Part shown: piece by piece, positions 33,785-42,797 of the stretch | Position numbering within the stretch: the first letter of the stretch is position 1 | Layout: each line of letters begins with the position of its first letter | From: Rhodospirillales bacterium | GTDB lineage: Bacteria > Pseudomonadota > Alphaproteobacteria > Acetobacterales > Acetobacteraceae | Assembly (NCBI GenBank): GCA_025352665.1 | Contig: JANXSM010000172.1 | Span: 41,108 to 105,107, forward strand | DNA: 64,000 bases | Reading direction: 5' to 3' | Made by a program: the position numbers and the translations under genes | The notes under the pieces: model-generated | The model's input: the letters and a program-made list of their open reading frames with translations, nothing else | Database searches by the model: none | Told to the model about the DNA's origin: nothing

Positions 33785-36349
33785 TCAATCGGTAGAAGTT
33801 TTTTGGTCCTTTTTTTCAAAAAAGGACTGCTTGCTCGTTGCTATCGCCTCCGCCAGCGGGCGCGCGCTTTCGCCATAATCCGCCCAGGCCTCGCTGTGGG
33901 CTATCAGGGCTGGGACGCTGCGCAGATGGTAGGCCATTGGGTCCAGTCCGGGTTTCACCTGCGACCAGAGCAGCGGCATCGACACGGTGGCGCCGGGACG
34001 ACCCCGGGGCGACAGCGGGGCTGCTGCTGTCGCCATTCGGTCGTTGCGGAGGTAGTCGAGGAAGATCCGGCCGGGGCGCAGTTTTTTGGCCATGTTGATG
34101 ACGTAGCGGCCCGGCGCATCCCTCGCCATGGCCGCGCACACGCCCTCGGCGAAGGCCTTTGCCTCCGGCCAGTCTGGATTCTGTTTGCTGGTGGCCAGAG
34201 GTGTGATGACATGCAGGCCCTTGCCGCCGGTGGTCTTGCAGAATCCGACCAGGCCCAACTTCTGCAGCCGATCGCGAACCTCCTTGGCAGCGTCGATGAC
34301 GGCGGTGAACGGCACGTCTGGCCCCGGGTCAAGGTCGAAGATGAGGCGGCCGGGCACGTCGGGTTGATCGGGCGCGCAGTTCCACGGGTGCAGTTCGATC
34401 CCGGCGATCTGGGCGACGGCGGCCAGGCCTTCGATCCGGTCGATCTGCAGATAGGGTTTGCGGTCGCCGGAGATGGTGACCAGTTCAAGCAGGCTGGACG
34501 ACCCCGCCGTGGCGTGGCGCTGAAAGAAGGTTTCACCGCCGATGCCGTCCGGCGCGCGGATGATCGAGCAGGGGCGGCCTTTCACATGGGGCAGCAGCCA
34601 GGCGCCGACGGCCTCGAAATATCGTGCAAGCTCGAGCTTGGTGACCGGTTTTCCGTCACCGCCGGCTTCGGGCCACAATGCCTTGTCGGGATGCGAGATG
34701 GACACTCCCATTACCAGGGTCGGTTTGCCGACGCGCGCCGGTTTGGCCGTCGCGGGCCTGGTGCCGGCGAGTTCGACTTCGGCGGGAGGCGGCGTTTCGG
34801 CCATGACCTCGGCTGCGGGTTTGTCCTCGCGCAGGCCCTTGAAGGCGGCCTGGCGCACCTGTCCGTCGCCGGTCCAGCCGGCGAATTCTATTTCCGCCAC
34901 CAGTTCGGGCCGCAGCCAGTGAATGGTGCTGTCCGATCGCGGCGCGCCCTTGCCGGTGAACGGGCTGGTCTTGCTCGTCATCTCCTTCAGGCGCGGCATC
35001 AGCGCTGCGACCTTGTCCTGGCCGAAGCCGGTGCCGACACGGCCGACATGGACGAAATGATCGCCGCGGTGAACGCCGACCAGCAGCGAGCGGAACCGGC
35101 CGGCGGTGTCGGTCCATCCGCCGATCACCACCTCGTGCCCGGCGCGGCACTTGGCCTTGGTCCAGGTGTCGCCGCGGCCGGTTTGATAGGGGGCGCCGGC
35201 GCGTTTGGAGACGATGCCTTCGAGCGACAGGCGACAGGCGGATTTCAGCAGCGCATCGCCGCCGGTTTCGAAGTGTTCGACGTAGCGCAGCAGCTTGACT
35301 TTGTTCGGGGCAGCCGCGAGCAGCGCCTGCAACCGGTGCTTGCGCTCGGTGAGCGGCAATGGGCGCAGATCCTCGCCATCCGCGAACAGCAGGTCGAAGA
35401 CGAAGAACACCAGCCGGTCGGTGTCCTTTTCCGAAAGTGCGGCCTGCAGGGCTGCGAAGTCCGGCGAGCCGCCGCTGTCCAGTGCTACGATCTCGCCGTC
35501 GATGATGGCGTCGGGCAGAGTGGCGCAGGCGGCCTCGATGGCGGAGAAGCGTTCGGTCCAGTCAAGCCCGGCGCGGGTGCGCAGACGGGCCTTGCCGCCT
35601 TCAATGCGGGCTTGCATGCGGTAGCCGTCGAACTTGATTTCATGCAGCCAATCAGCACCTCCGGGCGGACGGTCGACCACGCGGCATAATTGCGGCGCCA
35701 CGAAATCCGGCATGGCTGAGGGCTTTGGATCTGTCTGCACAAAGGGCTTTGGCTTGCGGCCGCGGCCGGCGGCGATATCCGCCATGGCACGACCCGAGGC
35801 CACCGAGCGGTCGCCGGCCAGCAGGGCCTCGGCATCGCCATCCCGGGCGAATTCGTCGCGGTGCTTGATCAGCAGCCAGTTCACCCGCTTGGACGTTTTA
35901 CCGGTGCGGTCGTGCTTCATCCGCACCAGAACCCAGCTGCCGTGCAGGTGCTCGCCGTCCAGCCTGAACTTGAGGTCGCCCTTTGCAAGGCCGTCTTCCG
36001 CCGACATGCCCTCGGGTGACCAAAACCCGCGGTCCCACAGCTGCACGGTGCCCCCGCCGTATTGGCCTTTGGGGATTGTGCCTTCGAAATCGCCATAGTC
36101 GAGCGGATGGTCCTCGACCTCCACCGCCAGGCGTTTGTCATGTGGATCGAGCGAGGGGCCGCGAGTGACCGCCCAGGATTTGAACACCCCATCGAGTTCC
36201 AGCCGCAGATCGTAATGCAGTCGCGTCGCATCGTGCTTCTGGATCACGAAGCGTCGCCGCTCGCCTGATTGCTCCGCCCCTCCGCTGGGCTCCAGCGTTT
36301 GGGTGAAGTCGCGCTTGGTCCGGTAGGCGGTGAGCTTGTTGGTAACCAC
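33785..36349 (-). CDS. ligD: ATP-dependent DNA ligase D (LigD)
   Basis: An 854-residue three-domain end-joining enzyme. Order: N-terminal 3'-phosphoesterase (about 25-150; [36 protein letters not shown]), central ligase (about 215-500) with the AMP-binding lysine 239 in EIKFDGYRM, then the archaeal-eukaryotic-primase-type polymerase (about 560-840; [26 protein letters not shown]). The start is a GTG at 36349 with GAGGG upstream and matches the family start. Ku, its normal partner, is not in the window. The C-terminal residues SFFEKKD are encoded by the hairpin at 33806-33827. Confidence 0.93.
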   Translation of the reverse strand: MVTNKLTAYRTKRDFTQTLEPSGGAEQSGERRRFVIQKHDATRLHYDLRLELDGVFKSWAVTRGPSLDPHDKRLAVEVEDHPLDYGDFEGTIPKGQYGGGTVQLWDRGFWSPEGMSAEDGLAKGDLKFRLDGEHLHGSWVLVRMKHDRTGKTSKRVNWLLIKHRDEFARDGDAEALLAGDRSVASGRAMADIAAGRGRKPKPFVQTDPKPSAMPDFVAPQLCRVVDRPPGGADWLHEIKFDGYRMQARIEGGKARLRTRAGLDWTERFSAIEAACATLPDAIIDGEIVALDSGGSPDFAALQAALSEKDTDRLVFFVFDLLFADGEDLRPLPLTERKHRLQALLAAAPNKVKLLRYVEHFETGGDALLKSACRLSLEGIVSKRAGAPYQTGRGDTWTKAKCRAGHEVVIGGWTDTAGRFRSLLVGVHRGDHFVHVGRVGTGFGQDKVAALMPRLKEMTSKTSPFTGKGAPRSDSTIHWLRPELVAEIEFAGWTGDGQVRQAAFKGLREDKPAAEVMAETPPPAEVELAGTRPATAKPARVGKPTLVMGVSISHPDKALWPEAGGDGKPVTKLELARYFEAVGAWLLPHVKGRPCSIIRAPDGIGGETFFQRHATAGSSSLLELVTISGDRKPYLQIDRIEGLAAVAQIAGIELHPWNCAPDQPDVPGRLIFDLDPGPDVPFTAVIDAAKEVRDRLQKLGLVGFCKTTGGKGLHVITPLATSKQNPDWPEAKAFAEGVCAAMARDAPGRYVINMAKKLRPGRIFLDYLRNDRMATAAAPLSPRGRPGATVSMPLLWSQVKPGLDPMAYHLRSVPALIAHSEAWADYGESARPLAEAIATSKQSFFEKKDQKTSTD
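33806..33827. repeat. A/T-stem hairpin inside the LigD 3' end
   Basis: GTCCTTTTTT (33806-33815) and AAAAAAGGAC (33818-33827) form a 10-bp stem with a 2-base loop. It lies within the last 15 codons of ligD and so encodes part of the C-terminal tail. Similar A/T-stem hairpins are, from memory, frequent at gene ends in Acetobacteraceae. Confidence 0.65.
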
Positions 36350-36475
36350 GGTCGGCCCTCGCTGACGGTCTGGATCGCAACGCCTGTGCGCTGATTTCGT
36401 TGCGTATCGCGGCTTGCATACGTAGTCGGCCTCTGCCACGTTCGCGTGTCGGTCTCTATCCAGCAAGGCGAACCA

Positions 36476-37783
36476 ATGATCCGTCACCTCAAATCCGCCC
36501 GCACCACGGCCCAACGCGCGGAGGATGATGCCAAGGTTCGCGGCACGGTGGAGGCAGCGCTGGCAGACATCGTCGCGCGCGGCGATGCCGCGGTGCGCGA
36601 CATGTCGGTGAAGTTCGATAACTGGGACCGCAGCGATTATCGCCTGACCAAGGCGGAAATCCAGGCATGCTTAAGCGAATTGTCAAAGCGCGACCTCGAC
36701 GACATCCGCTTCGCGCAGGAGCAGGTGCGCAACTTTGCCAGCCACCAGCGGGCGGCGTTGCAGGATATCGAGGTGGAGACGCTGCCGGGCGTTGTGCTCG
36801 GCCATAAGAACATTCCGGTCAACTCGGTCGGCTGCTACGTGCCCGGCGGCAAATATCCGCTGTTGGCTTCGGCCCATATGTCGGTGGTGACCGCGAAGGT
36901 CGCGGGGGTTGCGCGCATCGTCACCTGCGCACCGCCGTTCCAAGGCCGCCCGGCGCCGGCCATTGTCGCGGCCCAGCATTTGGCCGGGGCCGAGACAATC
37001 TATTGTCTGGGCGGCATCCAGGCGGTGGGCGCCATGGCGATCGGCACGGAGACCATCGCTGCGGTGGACATGCTGGTGGGCCCCGGCAACGCCTATGTCG
37101 CCGAGGCCAAGCGCCAGCTGTACGGTCGGGTCGGGATCGACCTGTTCGCAGGTCCGACTGAGACCCTCGTCATCGCCGACGACAGCGTGGATGCCGAGCT
37201 GTGCGCGACCGATCTGCTGGGGCAGGCCGAGCACGGCGCCAATTCGCCGGCTATCCTGCTCACCAACTCGGAAAAACTGGCCCGCGGGACCATCGCCGAA
37301 GTAGCGCGCCTGCTCACCATCCTGCCGACCGCTGCGGTGGCCTCTCAGGCCTGGGCCGATTACGGCGAGGTGATCCTGTGCGACAGTTTCGAGGAGATGC
37401 TGCAGGAAGCCGATCGCATCGCTTCCGAACATGTGCAGGTGATGACGCGCGACGATGATTTCTTTCTCGCCCGCATGACCAACTACGGCGCCCTGTTTCT
37501 CGGCCCGCGCACCAACGTGGCCTATGGCGACAAGGTGATCGGCACCAACCACACGCTGCCGACCAAGCAGGCGGCGCGCTACACTGGCGGACTGTGGGTC
37601 GGCAAGTTCCTCAAGACCGTCACCTATCAGCGAGTGCTGACGGATGAGGCCTCGGCCATGATCGGCGCCTATTGCTCGCGCCTTTGCATGCTGGAGGGTT
37701 TCGCCGGACACGCAGAGCAGGCCAACATTCGTGTTCGTCGCTACGGGGGACGCAACGTGCCCTATGCCACGGCGGTCGACTGA
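36476..37783 (+). CDS. Histidinol-dehydrogenase-family dehydrogenase (HpsN-like)
   Basis: A 435-residue NAD-dependent dehydrogenase of the HisD fold. It has [33 protein letters not shown], the zinc-type Gln/His in GQAEHGANS and His in [13 protein letters not shown]. The segment [23 protein letters not shown] departs from true HisD (which has PTYGYART-type sequence here) and matches the branch that includes sulfopropanediol dehydrogenase HpsN. It is coupled to an SDR gene and not to other his genes, so a polyol or sulfonate oxidation role is more likely than histidine synthesis. The start is taken at 36476; a longer frame begins at 36446. Confidence 0.85.
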   Translation: MIRHLKSARTTAQRAEDDAKVRGTVEAALADIVARGDAAVRDMSVKFDNWDRSDYRLTKAEIQACLSELSKRDLDDIRFAQEQVRNFASHQRAALQDIEVETLPGVVLGHKNIPVNSVGCYVPGGKYPLLASAHMSVVTAKVAGVARIVTCAPPFQGRPAPAIVAAQHLAGAETIYCLGGIQAVGAMAIGTETIAAVDMLVGPGNAYVAEAKRQLYGRVGIDLFAGPTETLVIADDSVDAELCATDLLGQAEHGANSPAILLTNSEKLARGTIAEVARLLTILPTAAVASQAWADYGEVILCDSFEEMLQEADRIASEHVQVMTRDDDFFLARMTNYGALFLGPRTNVAYGDKVIGTNHTLPTKQAARYTGGLWVGKFLKTVTYQRVLTDEASAMIGAYCSRLCMLEGFAGHAEQANIRVRRYGGRNVPYATAVD

Positions 37784-37784
37784 A

Positions 37785-38549
37785 ATGGAATTGCCGCGCA
37801 CGCCGAGCTTCAGCCTGGCCGGTAAAAGCGCGCTGGTCACCGGCGCCGGCCGGGGCATCGGGCTGGCTTTGGCGGCAGCTTTGGCCGGGGCCGGCGCCGC
37901 GGTGACGCTGCTGGCTCGCACCCATGGCGAAATCGACGCGGCCGCACAGGCCTTGTGTGCACGCGGCGACCAGGCGGATGCGGTGGCGTTGGACGTATGC
38001 AACGGTCCTGCCTTCGCCGCGATGCTCGAGACGCGACCGGCCTACGACATTTTCGTCAACAATGCCGGTACCAACCGGCCAAAGCCATTCACCGACGTCA
38101 CCGAGGATGATTTCGACGTGGTGCTCGGCCTCAATCTTCGGGCGGCGTTCTTTGCGGCCCAGGCGGTGGCGCGGGGTATGATCGCGGGAGGCGTCCGCGG
38201 CTCGATCCTGCATGTCTCCTCGCAGATGGGCCATGTCGGCGGTGCCAACCGCAGTCTGTACTGTGCATCGAAATTTGCGATCGAGGGGCTGAACAAGGCA
38301 ATGGCGCTCGATCTTGCCGGCCACGGCATCCGCTCCAACACGTTGTGCCCGACCTTCATCGAAACGCCGATGACCCGCCCGTTCCTGGCCGATGCCGGGT
38401 TTCGCGCCAGCGTGCTCGCCAAGATCAAGCTGGGCCGGCTCGGCACGGTTGAGGACCTGATGGGGGCCGCCATTTTCCTCGCCTCAGATGCGGCCAGCCT
38501 CATCACTGGCACGTCGCTGCTGGTTGATGGCGGCTGGACGGCGGAATAG
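37785..38549 (+). CDS. Short-chain dehydrogenase/reductase (SDR)
   Basis: A 254-residue classical SDR. Features: GAGRGIGLALA cofactor motif (about 21-31), NNAGTN, catalytic Ser in HVSSQMG, YCASK (Tyr and Lys), and the C-terminal TSLLVDGGWTAE. LLARTH after the second strand suggests NADP preference is possible but not clear. It starts one base after the TGA of the HisD-family gene, so the two are translationally coupled and probably oxidise the same polyol-type substrate. Its stop TAG begins TAGAGCAATA, which resembles the start of the intergenic repeat family. Confidence 0.9.
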   Translation: MELPRTPSFSLAGKSALVTGAGRGIGLALAAALAGAGAAVTLLARTHGEIDAAAQALCARGDQADAVALDVCNGPAFAAMLETRPAYDIFVNNAGTNRPKPFTDVTEDDFDVVLGLNLRAAFFAAQAVARGMIAGGVRGSILHVSSQMGHVGGANRSLYCASKFAIEGLNKAMALDLAGHGIRSNTLCPTFIETPMTRPFLADAGFRASVLAKIKLGRLGTVEDLMGAAIFLASDAASLITGTSLLVDGGWTAE

Positions 38550-38587
38550 AGCAATACCGCCTGAGGTTAAATCAACCGCGCGCGGGT

Positions 38588-39949
38588 TCAGCGCGGCGTA
38601 TCGCGCAGGATCGGCACGAAGGCTTCGATCAACGGCAGCATTTCCTCCGCCCGTGCCGGCAGACGGTCCGCCGTCATGGTGAGGCTGTCGAGAAAGCGGC
38701 CGGCACTTGTGTAGAGGCTGATTTCGAGACCACTGCCGATCACTTCGGGGCGGCAGACGATGTCCTCGCCAGAGGCCTCGCGGCGGGCCATGGCGACGAA
38801 ATCCCTGATCTCCTCAAGGCCCTCGGCCTGGTCGCCGGCGTCGTCGAGGAAGGCTGCGATCTCCTCGCCGACTTTGGTTGGCGGCACCAGTTCGAGTGCC
38901 ACGCAGCCGCCGCTGGCCTCGGCCACCTCGCCGCGCCAGCGTTCAAAGGCCGCATCGCGCGCAACGTCCTCCTGGGTGGCGTCGGGCTCGTCGGCCGCTT
39001 CGGGCTCGTCTGGCAGGCCGTTGGCGAACACATCGTCCCAGACCGGGATATCCCAGTCGATCTGGACACCGAGCAGAACCCCGAACCCGGTTTTCGCGAG
39101 ATCGTCGGTGTCGCCTGGCGGCAGGTGACGCGGTTCGGCGCCTGCGATGATGTCGAGCAGCACCTGGCGCAGTTCCGTCGCGGGCAATGCCGCGATCGCA
39201 TCCGGTGAGCGCCATCCGGGCAGAAAGCGGAGTTCCAGGCTGGAGGCGATGGCGCCCGAGGCGGCGAGGCCGGCGCCGACCCCGCTGGCATCCGGCACGG
39301 AGCCAGGGATCAGTGCCACCAGCAGCGCCACAAGATCGGCCCAGCCGGAAGGGCCGACCGCCGCGGCCTCTGCCATTTCGCGGAATTCGAGCGCCATCAC
39401 ATCGGCAGCGCCCGTTTCCAGCCGATCCCGGGCTTTGCGCAGGGCGAGGTCGAGCACGTCCTGGCGACTGGCCGCGATCGCCGCTTCGCCCAGGCTGCCA
39501 AAGCTGCTGCCATCCTCATCGGCGTAGCGGTCGACCAGATCATCGGCGATCGGGCCCGCGCTCTTGCCGAGTGTGGGCGCGCGCGGGGCAAGATTCGGGC
39601 TTAACCCCAGCAGCTTCAGTGCGACGGCTCCGGTCAGCAGACGGTCACGGTCGATCCAGGCGAGTGGATTGGTCGCGTGGCCGGGGGCGGCATCGCGCCA
39701 GCGCCGAAACGCCGCATGGTCGGCCCGCTGAACGAACACCGACACCCCCGCGGTCAGGAAGATCGCCGCGACCTCCCGATTGATCGCGGTGACCGTGGCG
39801 AGATCGGAGACACCGGGACGCAACCGGTCCAGCGTATCAGCATCGGTGAAATGGGTGATCAGGATGGAGTCGAGCTCGCTGGCGATATCCTGTGCGAAAT
39901 CGACCGCTGCCGCGATGGCGGCATTTTGGTCGGCGGGGGCGTCAGCCAT
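38588..39949 (-). CDS. Hypothetical acidic protein (453 aa)
   Basis: Not recognised. A 453-residue, Asp/Glu/Ala-rich, soluble protein without signal peptide or membrane helix. Its composition (Ala/Leu/Asp with few Lys) and evenly spread charges suggest a helical multi-domain protein. GGAG lies 9 bases before the start at 39949, better than the Met ten codons earlier. It converges on the SDR gene and its 5' side faces repeat copy 4. Codon use matches the chromosome. No catalytic motif was seen. Confidence 0.7.
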   Translation of the reverse strand: MADAPADQNAAIAAAVDFAQDIASELDSILITHFTDADTLDRLRPGVSDLATVTAINREVAAIFLTAGVSVFVQRADHAAFRRWRDAAPGHATNPLAWIDRDRLLTGAVALKLLGLSPNLAPRAPTLGKSAGPIADDLVDRYADEDGSSFGSLGEAAIAASRQDVLDLALRKARDRLETGAADVMALEFREMAEAAAVGPSGWADLVALLVALIPGSVPDASGVGAGLAASGAIASSLELRFLPGWRSPDAIAALPATELRQVLLDIIAGAEPRHLPPGDTDDLAKTGFGVLLGVQIDWDIPVWDDVFANGLPDEPEAADEPDATQEDVARDAAFERWRGEVAEASGGCVALELVPPTKVGEEIAAFLDDAGDQAEGLEEIRDFVAMARREASGEDIVCRPEVIGSGLEISLYTSAGRFLDSLTMTADRLPARAEEMLPLIEAFVPILRDTPR

Positions 39950-39980
39950 GGGTGGGGTCTCCGTTCGCCAAGCCTGCACC

Positions 39981-40072
39981 CTAGAGCGTGATGACCGAGG
40001 GTGGAATCACCGAAAATTCTGGGTCACGGGATATAGCAAAGAGCTGGAGCGTGATGACGCCGCCTATCCGAA
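39981..40072. repeat. Intergenic repeat, copy 4 (diverged)
   Basis: Half A (CTAGAGCGTGATGACCGAGG...) is well kept; half B is degraded to GGAGCGTGATGACGCCGCCTATCCGAA without a clear right arm. The CTA at 40064-40066 inside it is the stop codon (TAG on the minus strand) of the 100-residue gene beginning at 40366. Confidence 0.75.
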
Positions 40073-40366
40073 CACCGCGGCGTCGCGATTGTCCTGCATC
40101 AGCTTGGCCAGGCTCGGGACGCGTTCGAGGCCGAGGCCTGCGGGCAGGTCGTCCGCGTCGTCGAGCGTGATGTCACCGTAACTGGCGCCGGAGACTTTTT
40201 CCCACTTCCCGGCCGGCTTGCGGATCTCGACATGCGCGACAGTGGCTTTCAGGACCAGGCGGACAATGGGGTCGCCGGGTTTGGACGGGCGAGACAGGCT
40301 GGGATGGCCCGCGATCAGTTTCCAGCCCTGCGAGAGCGCCCATCGTGTCAGTTCGTCCTTGGTCAT
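40064..40366 (-). CDS. Hypothetical small protein (100 aa)
   Basis: Family not recognised. A 100-residue soluble protein starting MTKDELTRWALSQGWKLI, with a mixed alpha/beta composition and a GHPSLSRPSKPGDP loop that could be a nucleic-acid-contacting segment. GTAGGAG lies 7 bases upstream of the ATG, which supports expression. It follows the DedA gene on the same strand with a 9-base gap. Its last residues and stop are inside a diverged repeat copy, so the C-terminus may have been altered. Confidence 0.65.
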   Translation of the reverse strand: MTKDELTRWALSQGWKLIAGHPSLSRPSKPGDPIVRLVLKATVAHVEIRKPAGKWEKVSGASYGDITLDDADDLPAGLGLERVPSLAKLMQDNRDAAVFG

Positions 40367-40375
40367 CGCGGTCTC

Positions 40376-41008
40376 CTACCTGCTCAGCAGTCTCCCACGA
40401 ATATGCCGCCAGATGAACCAGCCGATCCCGAGGCCGAGCACGACGACGACGACAAGGTTGAACCGGTGCATCGTGCTGCGCAGCCGCGGGTCGCTTTGCC
40501 AGGTTTCGCCAAGCCTTGCGCCGATATATGCCAGGGCGAAGCACCAGAGCCACGACCCGACGAAGGTGTAGAGCTGGAAACGCAGCATCGGCATTCGGGC
40601 AATCCCGGCCGGCAGGCCGATGAAGGTGCGAACGACCGGCAGCAGGCGGCCGATCAGTACGGCGAGGCCACCGAAGCGGCGGAAGAAGCGTTCGGATCGG
40701 TCGAGGTCTTCCGCGGACAGAAAAAGGATACGGCCCCAGCGCAGGATCAGCGGCCGGCCGCCGTATGCGCCCACCAAATAGGCCACGGTCGAGCCGATGT
40801 TGCAGCCGACCGCGCCCGCGGTCGCGGCGAGGACCAGTTTGAACCGGCCGGTGGATGCCAAATAGCCCGCGAAGGGCATGATGATTTCAGACGGCAGCGG
40901 GATGCAGGCGGATTCGATGGCCATCAGCGCCGCGACGCCGGGGTAGCCGCCGGCGGAGATCACCGCCACGATCCACGCGGCGATGGCCGTGACCAGGTTT
41001 TCTACCAT
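40376..41008 (-). CDS. DedA-family membrane protein
   Basis: A 210-residue integral membrane protein. The DedA (VTT) signatures are visible: ESACIPLPSEIIMPFAGYLA near residue 32, the G-[x]-R-x3-P-x-G-R/T type loop IGRLLPVVRTFIGLPAGIARM, and TFVGSWLWCFALAYIGARLG. Members are proposed half-transporters or lipid scramblases needed for membrane potential and undecaprenyl or phospholipid handling. It is followed at 9 bases by the 100-residue gene. Confidence 0.9.
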   Translation of the reverse strand: MVENLVTAIAAWIVAVISAGGYPGVAALMAIESACIPLPSEIIMPFAGYLASTGRFKLVLAATAGAVGCNIGSTVAYLVGAYGGRPLILRWGRILFLSAEDLDRSERFFRRFGGLAVLIGRLLPVVRTFIGLPAGIARMPMLRFQLYTFVGSWLWCFALAYIGARLGETWQSDPRLRSTMHRFNLVVVVVLGLGIGWFIWRHIRGRLLSR

Positions 41009-41244
41009 GGGGTTGCCATTGACCTAAAACCGCTCATTTGCGTTCTCAGAACATCCGAGCTCGTAAAACACGGAGCTTGCCTCCGTATAAATTTCTGGCG
41101 CTTTGATCCGGGTTCGGTTCGGCCAGGGTGACAAGGCCAATCTGGGCCAATTGTGCCCGGACCACCGGCTGATCTGGGCTTGGCCGACAAAAATGGCCCG
41201 CAGCCGAATTTACCCATTTACCCTCAACTCTGATGGGAGCCTGC

Positions 41245-41742
41245 ATGAGCTTCTCGACAACCCTCACTGTGAACGGTGTGTCACGCACGCTGGCGCTGGA
41301 CGACCCCCGGGTCACACTGCTGGATCTGCTGCGCGAACGGCTGGACCTCACCGGCAGCAAGAAAGGCTGCGATCGCGGGCAATGCGGTGCCTGCACCGTG
41401 CTGGTCGATGGGCGGCGGATCAATTCCTGCCTGGCGCTGGCGATCAGCCATGACGGCGCCGACATTCTCACCATCGAGGGTGTGGCACACGGAGAGCAAC
41501 TGCATCCGGTTCAGGCCGCGTTCATCGCCCATGACGGGCTCCAGTGCGGTTTCTGCACCCCGGGCCAGATCATGAGCGCGATCGGCCTGATCCAGGAAGG
41601 CCAGACGGGCCACGATCCGGAGCGGGTGCGCGAAGGAATGAGCGGCAATCTGTGCCGGTGTGGCGCCTATTCCGGCATCACCGCAGCCGTGCTCGAAGCG
41701 CAATTGAGCTTCGAAGAAACTGAGCGAAAGCAGGTCGCATGA
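41245..41742 (+). CDS. Molybdenum hydroxylase 2Fe-2S subunit (PaoA/XdhA small-subunit type)
   Basis: A 165-residue iron-sulfur subunit with two 2Fe-2S clusters. Plant-type motif CDRGQCGACTVLVDG and the second motif CGFCTPGQIMSA with CRCGAYSGI are intact. Start at 41245 is preferred (GGGAG 5 bases upstream) over the Met four codons earlier. Unlike E. coli PaoA it has no Tat signal, so the complex is expected in the cytoplasm. It passes electrons from the molybdenum centre to FAD. It overlaps the next gene as ATGA. Confidence 0.92.
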   Translation: MSFSTTLTVNGVSRTLALDDPRVTLLDLLRERLDLTGSKKGCDRGQCGACTVLVDGRRINSCLALAISHDGADILTIEGVAHGEQLHPVQAAFIAHDGLQCGFCTPGQIMSAIGLIQEGQTGHDPERVREGMSGNLCRCGAYSGITAAVLEAQLSFEETERKQVA

Positions 41743-42797
41743 ACAGATTCGATTATATCCGTCCGGCTACCGTTTCCGAGGCCGTGGCCGCAGCGTCGGT
41801 GCCGGGGTCGGCCTATCTCGCCGCCGGCACCAATCTCATTGATCTCATGAAGGGTGGCGTCGTCCGGCCCGAGCGCCTGGTCGATGTCAGCCATCTGCCC
41901 GGTCTCGACGGGATCGAACATTTTCCGGATGGCGGACTGAGGATCGGGGCGCTGGTACGTAACGCCGACTTGGCGCATGACGCGGATTTCGCCGCCCGGT
42001 TTCCCGCCGTGGCCGAAGCGCTGCTGTCCGGCGCTTCGCCCCAGTTGCGCAATGCCGCGACCGTGGGCGGCAACTTGCTGCAACGGACGCGCTGCGCCTA
42101 TTTCTACGACGTTGCCAGCGCCTGCAACAAACGCACGCCGGGGGCCGGTTGCGACGCCAGGGGCGGGCAGACCCGGCTGCAGGCCGTGCTTGGCTGGAGC
42201 GAGGCCTGCATCGCCACTCACCCATCCGATTTCTGCGTACCCCTGGTAGCCCTCGATGCAATCGTCGAGATCGAAGGGCGCTCGGGACGTCGGGATGTTC
42301 CGCTCGAGAGCTTTTACCGCCTGCCCGGCGATACGCCCGAGCGGGAAAGCGTGCTGGAGGCGGGCGAGTTGATCCTGGCCGTTCGCCTGCCCGGCACGGC
42401 TGCCGCCTTCGCGGGCCACGCCCGCTACCTCAAGGTCCGCGACCGAACCTCGTATGCCTTCGCGATCGTTTCCGCCGCAGCTGCCTTGCAGATCGAAAGC
42501 GGCAGGATCCTTCAGGCGCGGCTGGCGCTCGGCGGAGTTGCGCTGAAACCCTGGAGGACGCGGGCAGCGGAAGACAGCATGGCGGGCGAGATCACCGGCC
42601 CCGACACGTTCCGCCGCGCCGCAGATATCGCGCTGGCCGATGCCCAGCCGTCGGGCGACAACGCCTTTAAAATCGAGTTGGCGCGCCGGATTGTCGTGCG
42701 CGCGCTGTCCCAGGCCGCGGTCGGCACACCTAAGCGTATGCCCGCGTTGCCGGCCTCCCCCTTCGCCGCCGTATCGGGAGCCATCACCTATGTCTGA
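41739..42797 (+). CDS. Molybdenum hydroxylase FAD subunit (PaoB-like)
   Basis: A 352-residue FAD-binding subunit. LAAGTNLIDLMKGG and RNAATVGGNLLQRTRC (with the FAD-contact TVGGN) are the family motifs. Cysteines in RCAYFYDVASACNK and GAGC match the extra 4Fe-4S cluster described in PaoB-type subunits (also in 4-hydroxybenzoyl-CoA reductase). ATGA overlap with the 2Fe-2S gene and close overlap with the large subunit indicate coupled translation of a heterotrimer. Confidence 0.92.
   Translation: MNRFDYIRPATVSEAVAAASVPGSAYLAAGTNLIDLMKGGVVRPERLVDVSHLPGLDGIEHFPDGGLRIGALVRNADLAHDADFAARFPAVAEALLSGASPQLRNAATVGGNLLQRTRCAYFYDVASACNKRTPGAGCDARGGQTRLQAVLGWSEACIATHPSDFCVPLVALDAIVEIEGRSGRRDVPLESFYRLPGDTPERESVLEAGELILAVRLPGTAAAFAGHARYLKVRDRTSYAFAIVSAAAALQIESGRILQARLALGGVALKPWRTRAAEDSMAGEITGPDTFRRAADIALADAQPSGDNAFKIELARRIVVRALSQAAVGTPKRMPALPASPFAAVSGAITYV

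Noticed and set aside
33761..35689. A 642-codon plus-strand frame opposite ligD
   Set aside because: Antisense shadow of LigD; begins in an A/T hairpin and has no recognisable motif.
36476..37783. HisD-like gene considered as true histidinol dehydrogenase
   Set aside because: Sequence around the substrate loop and the SDR neighbour fit the HpsN branch better; no other his gene is near.
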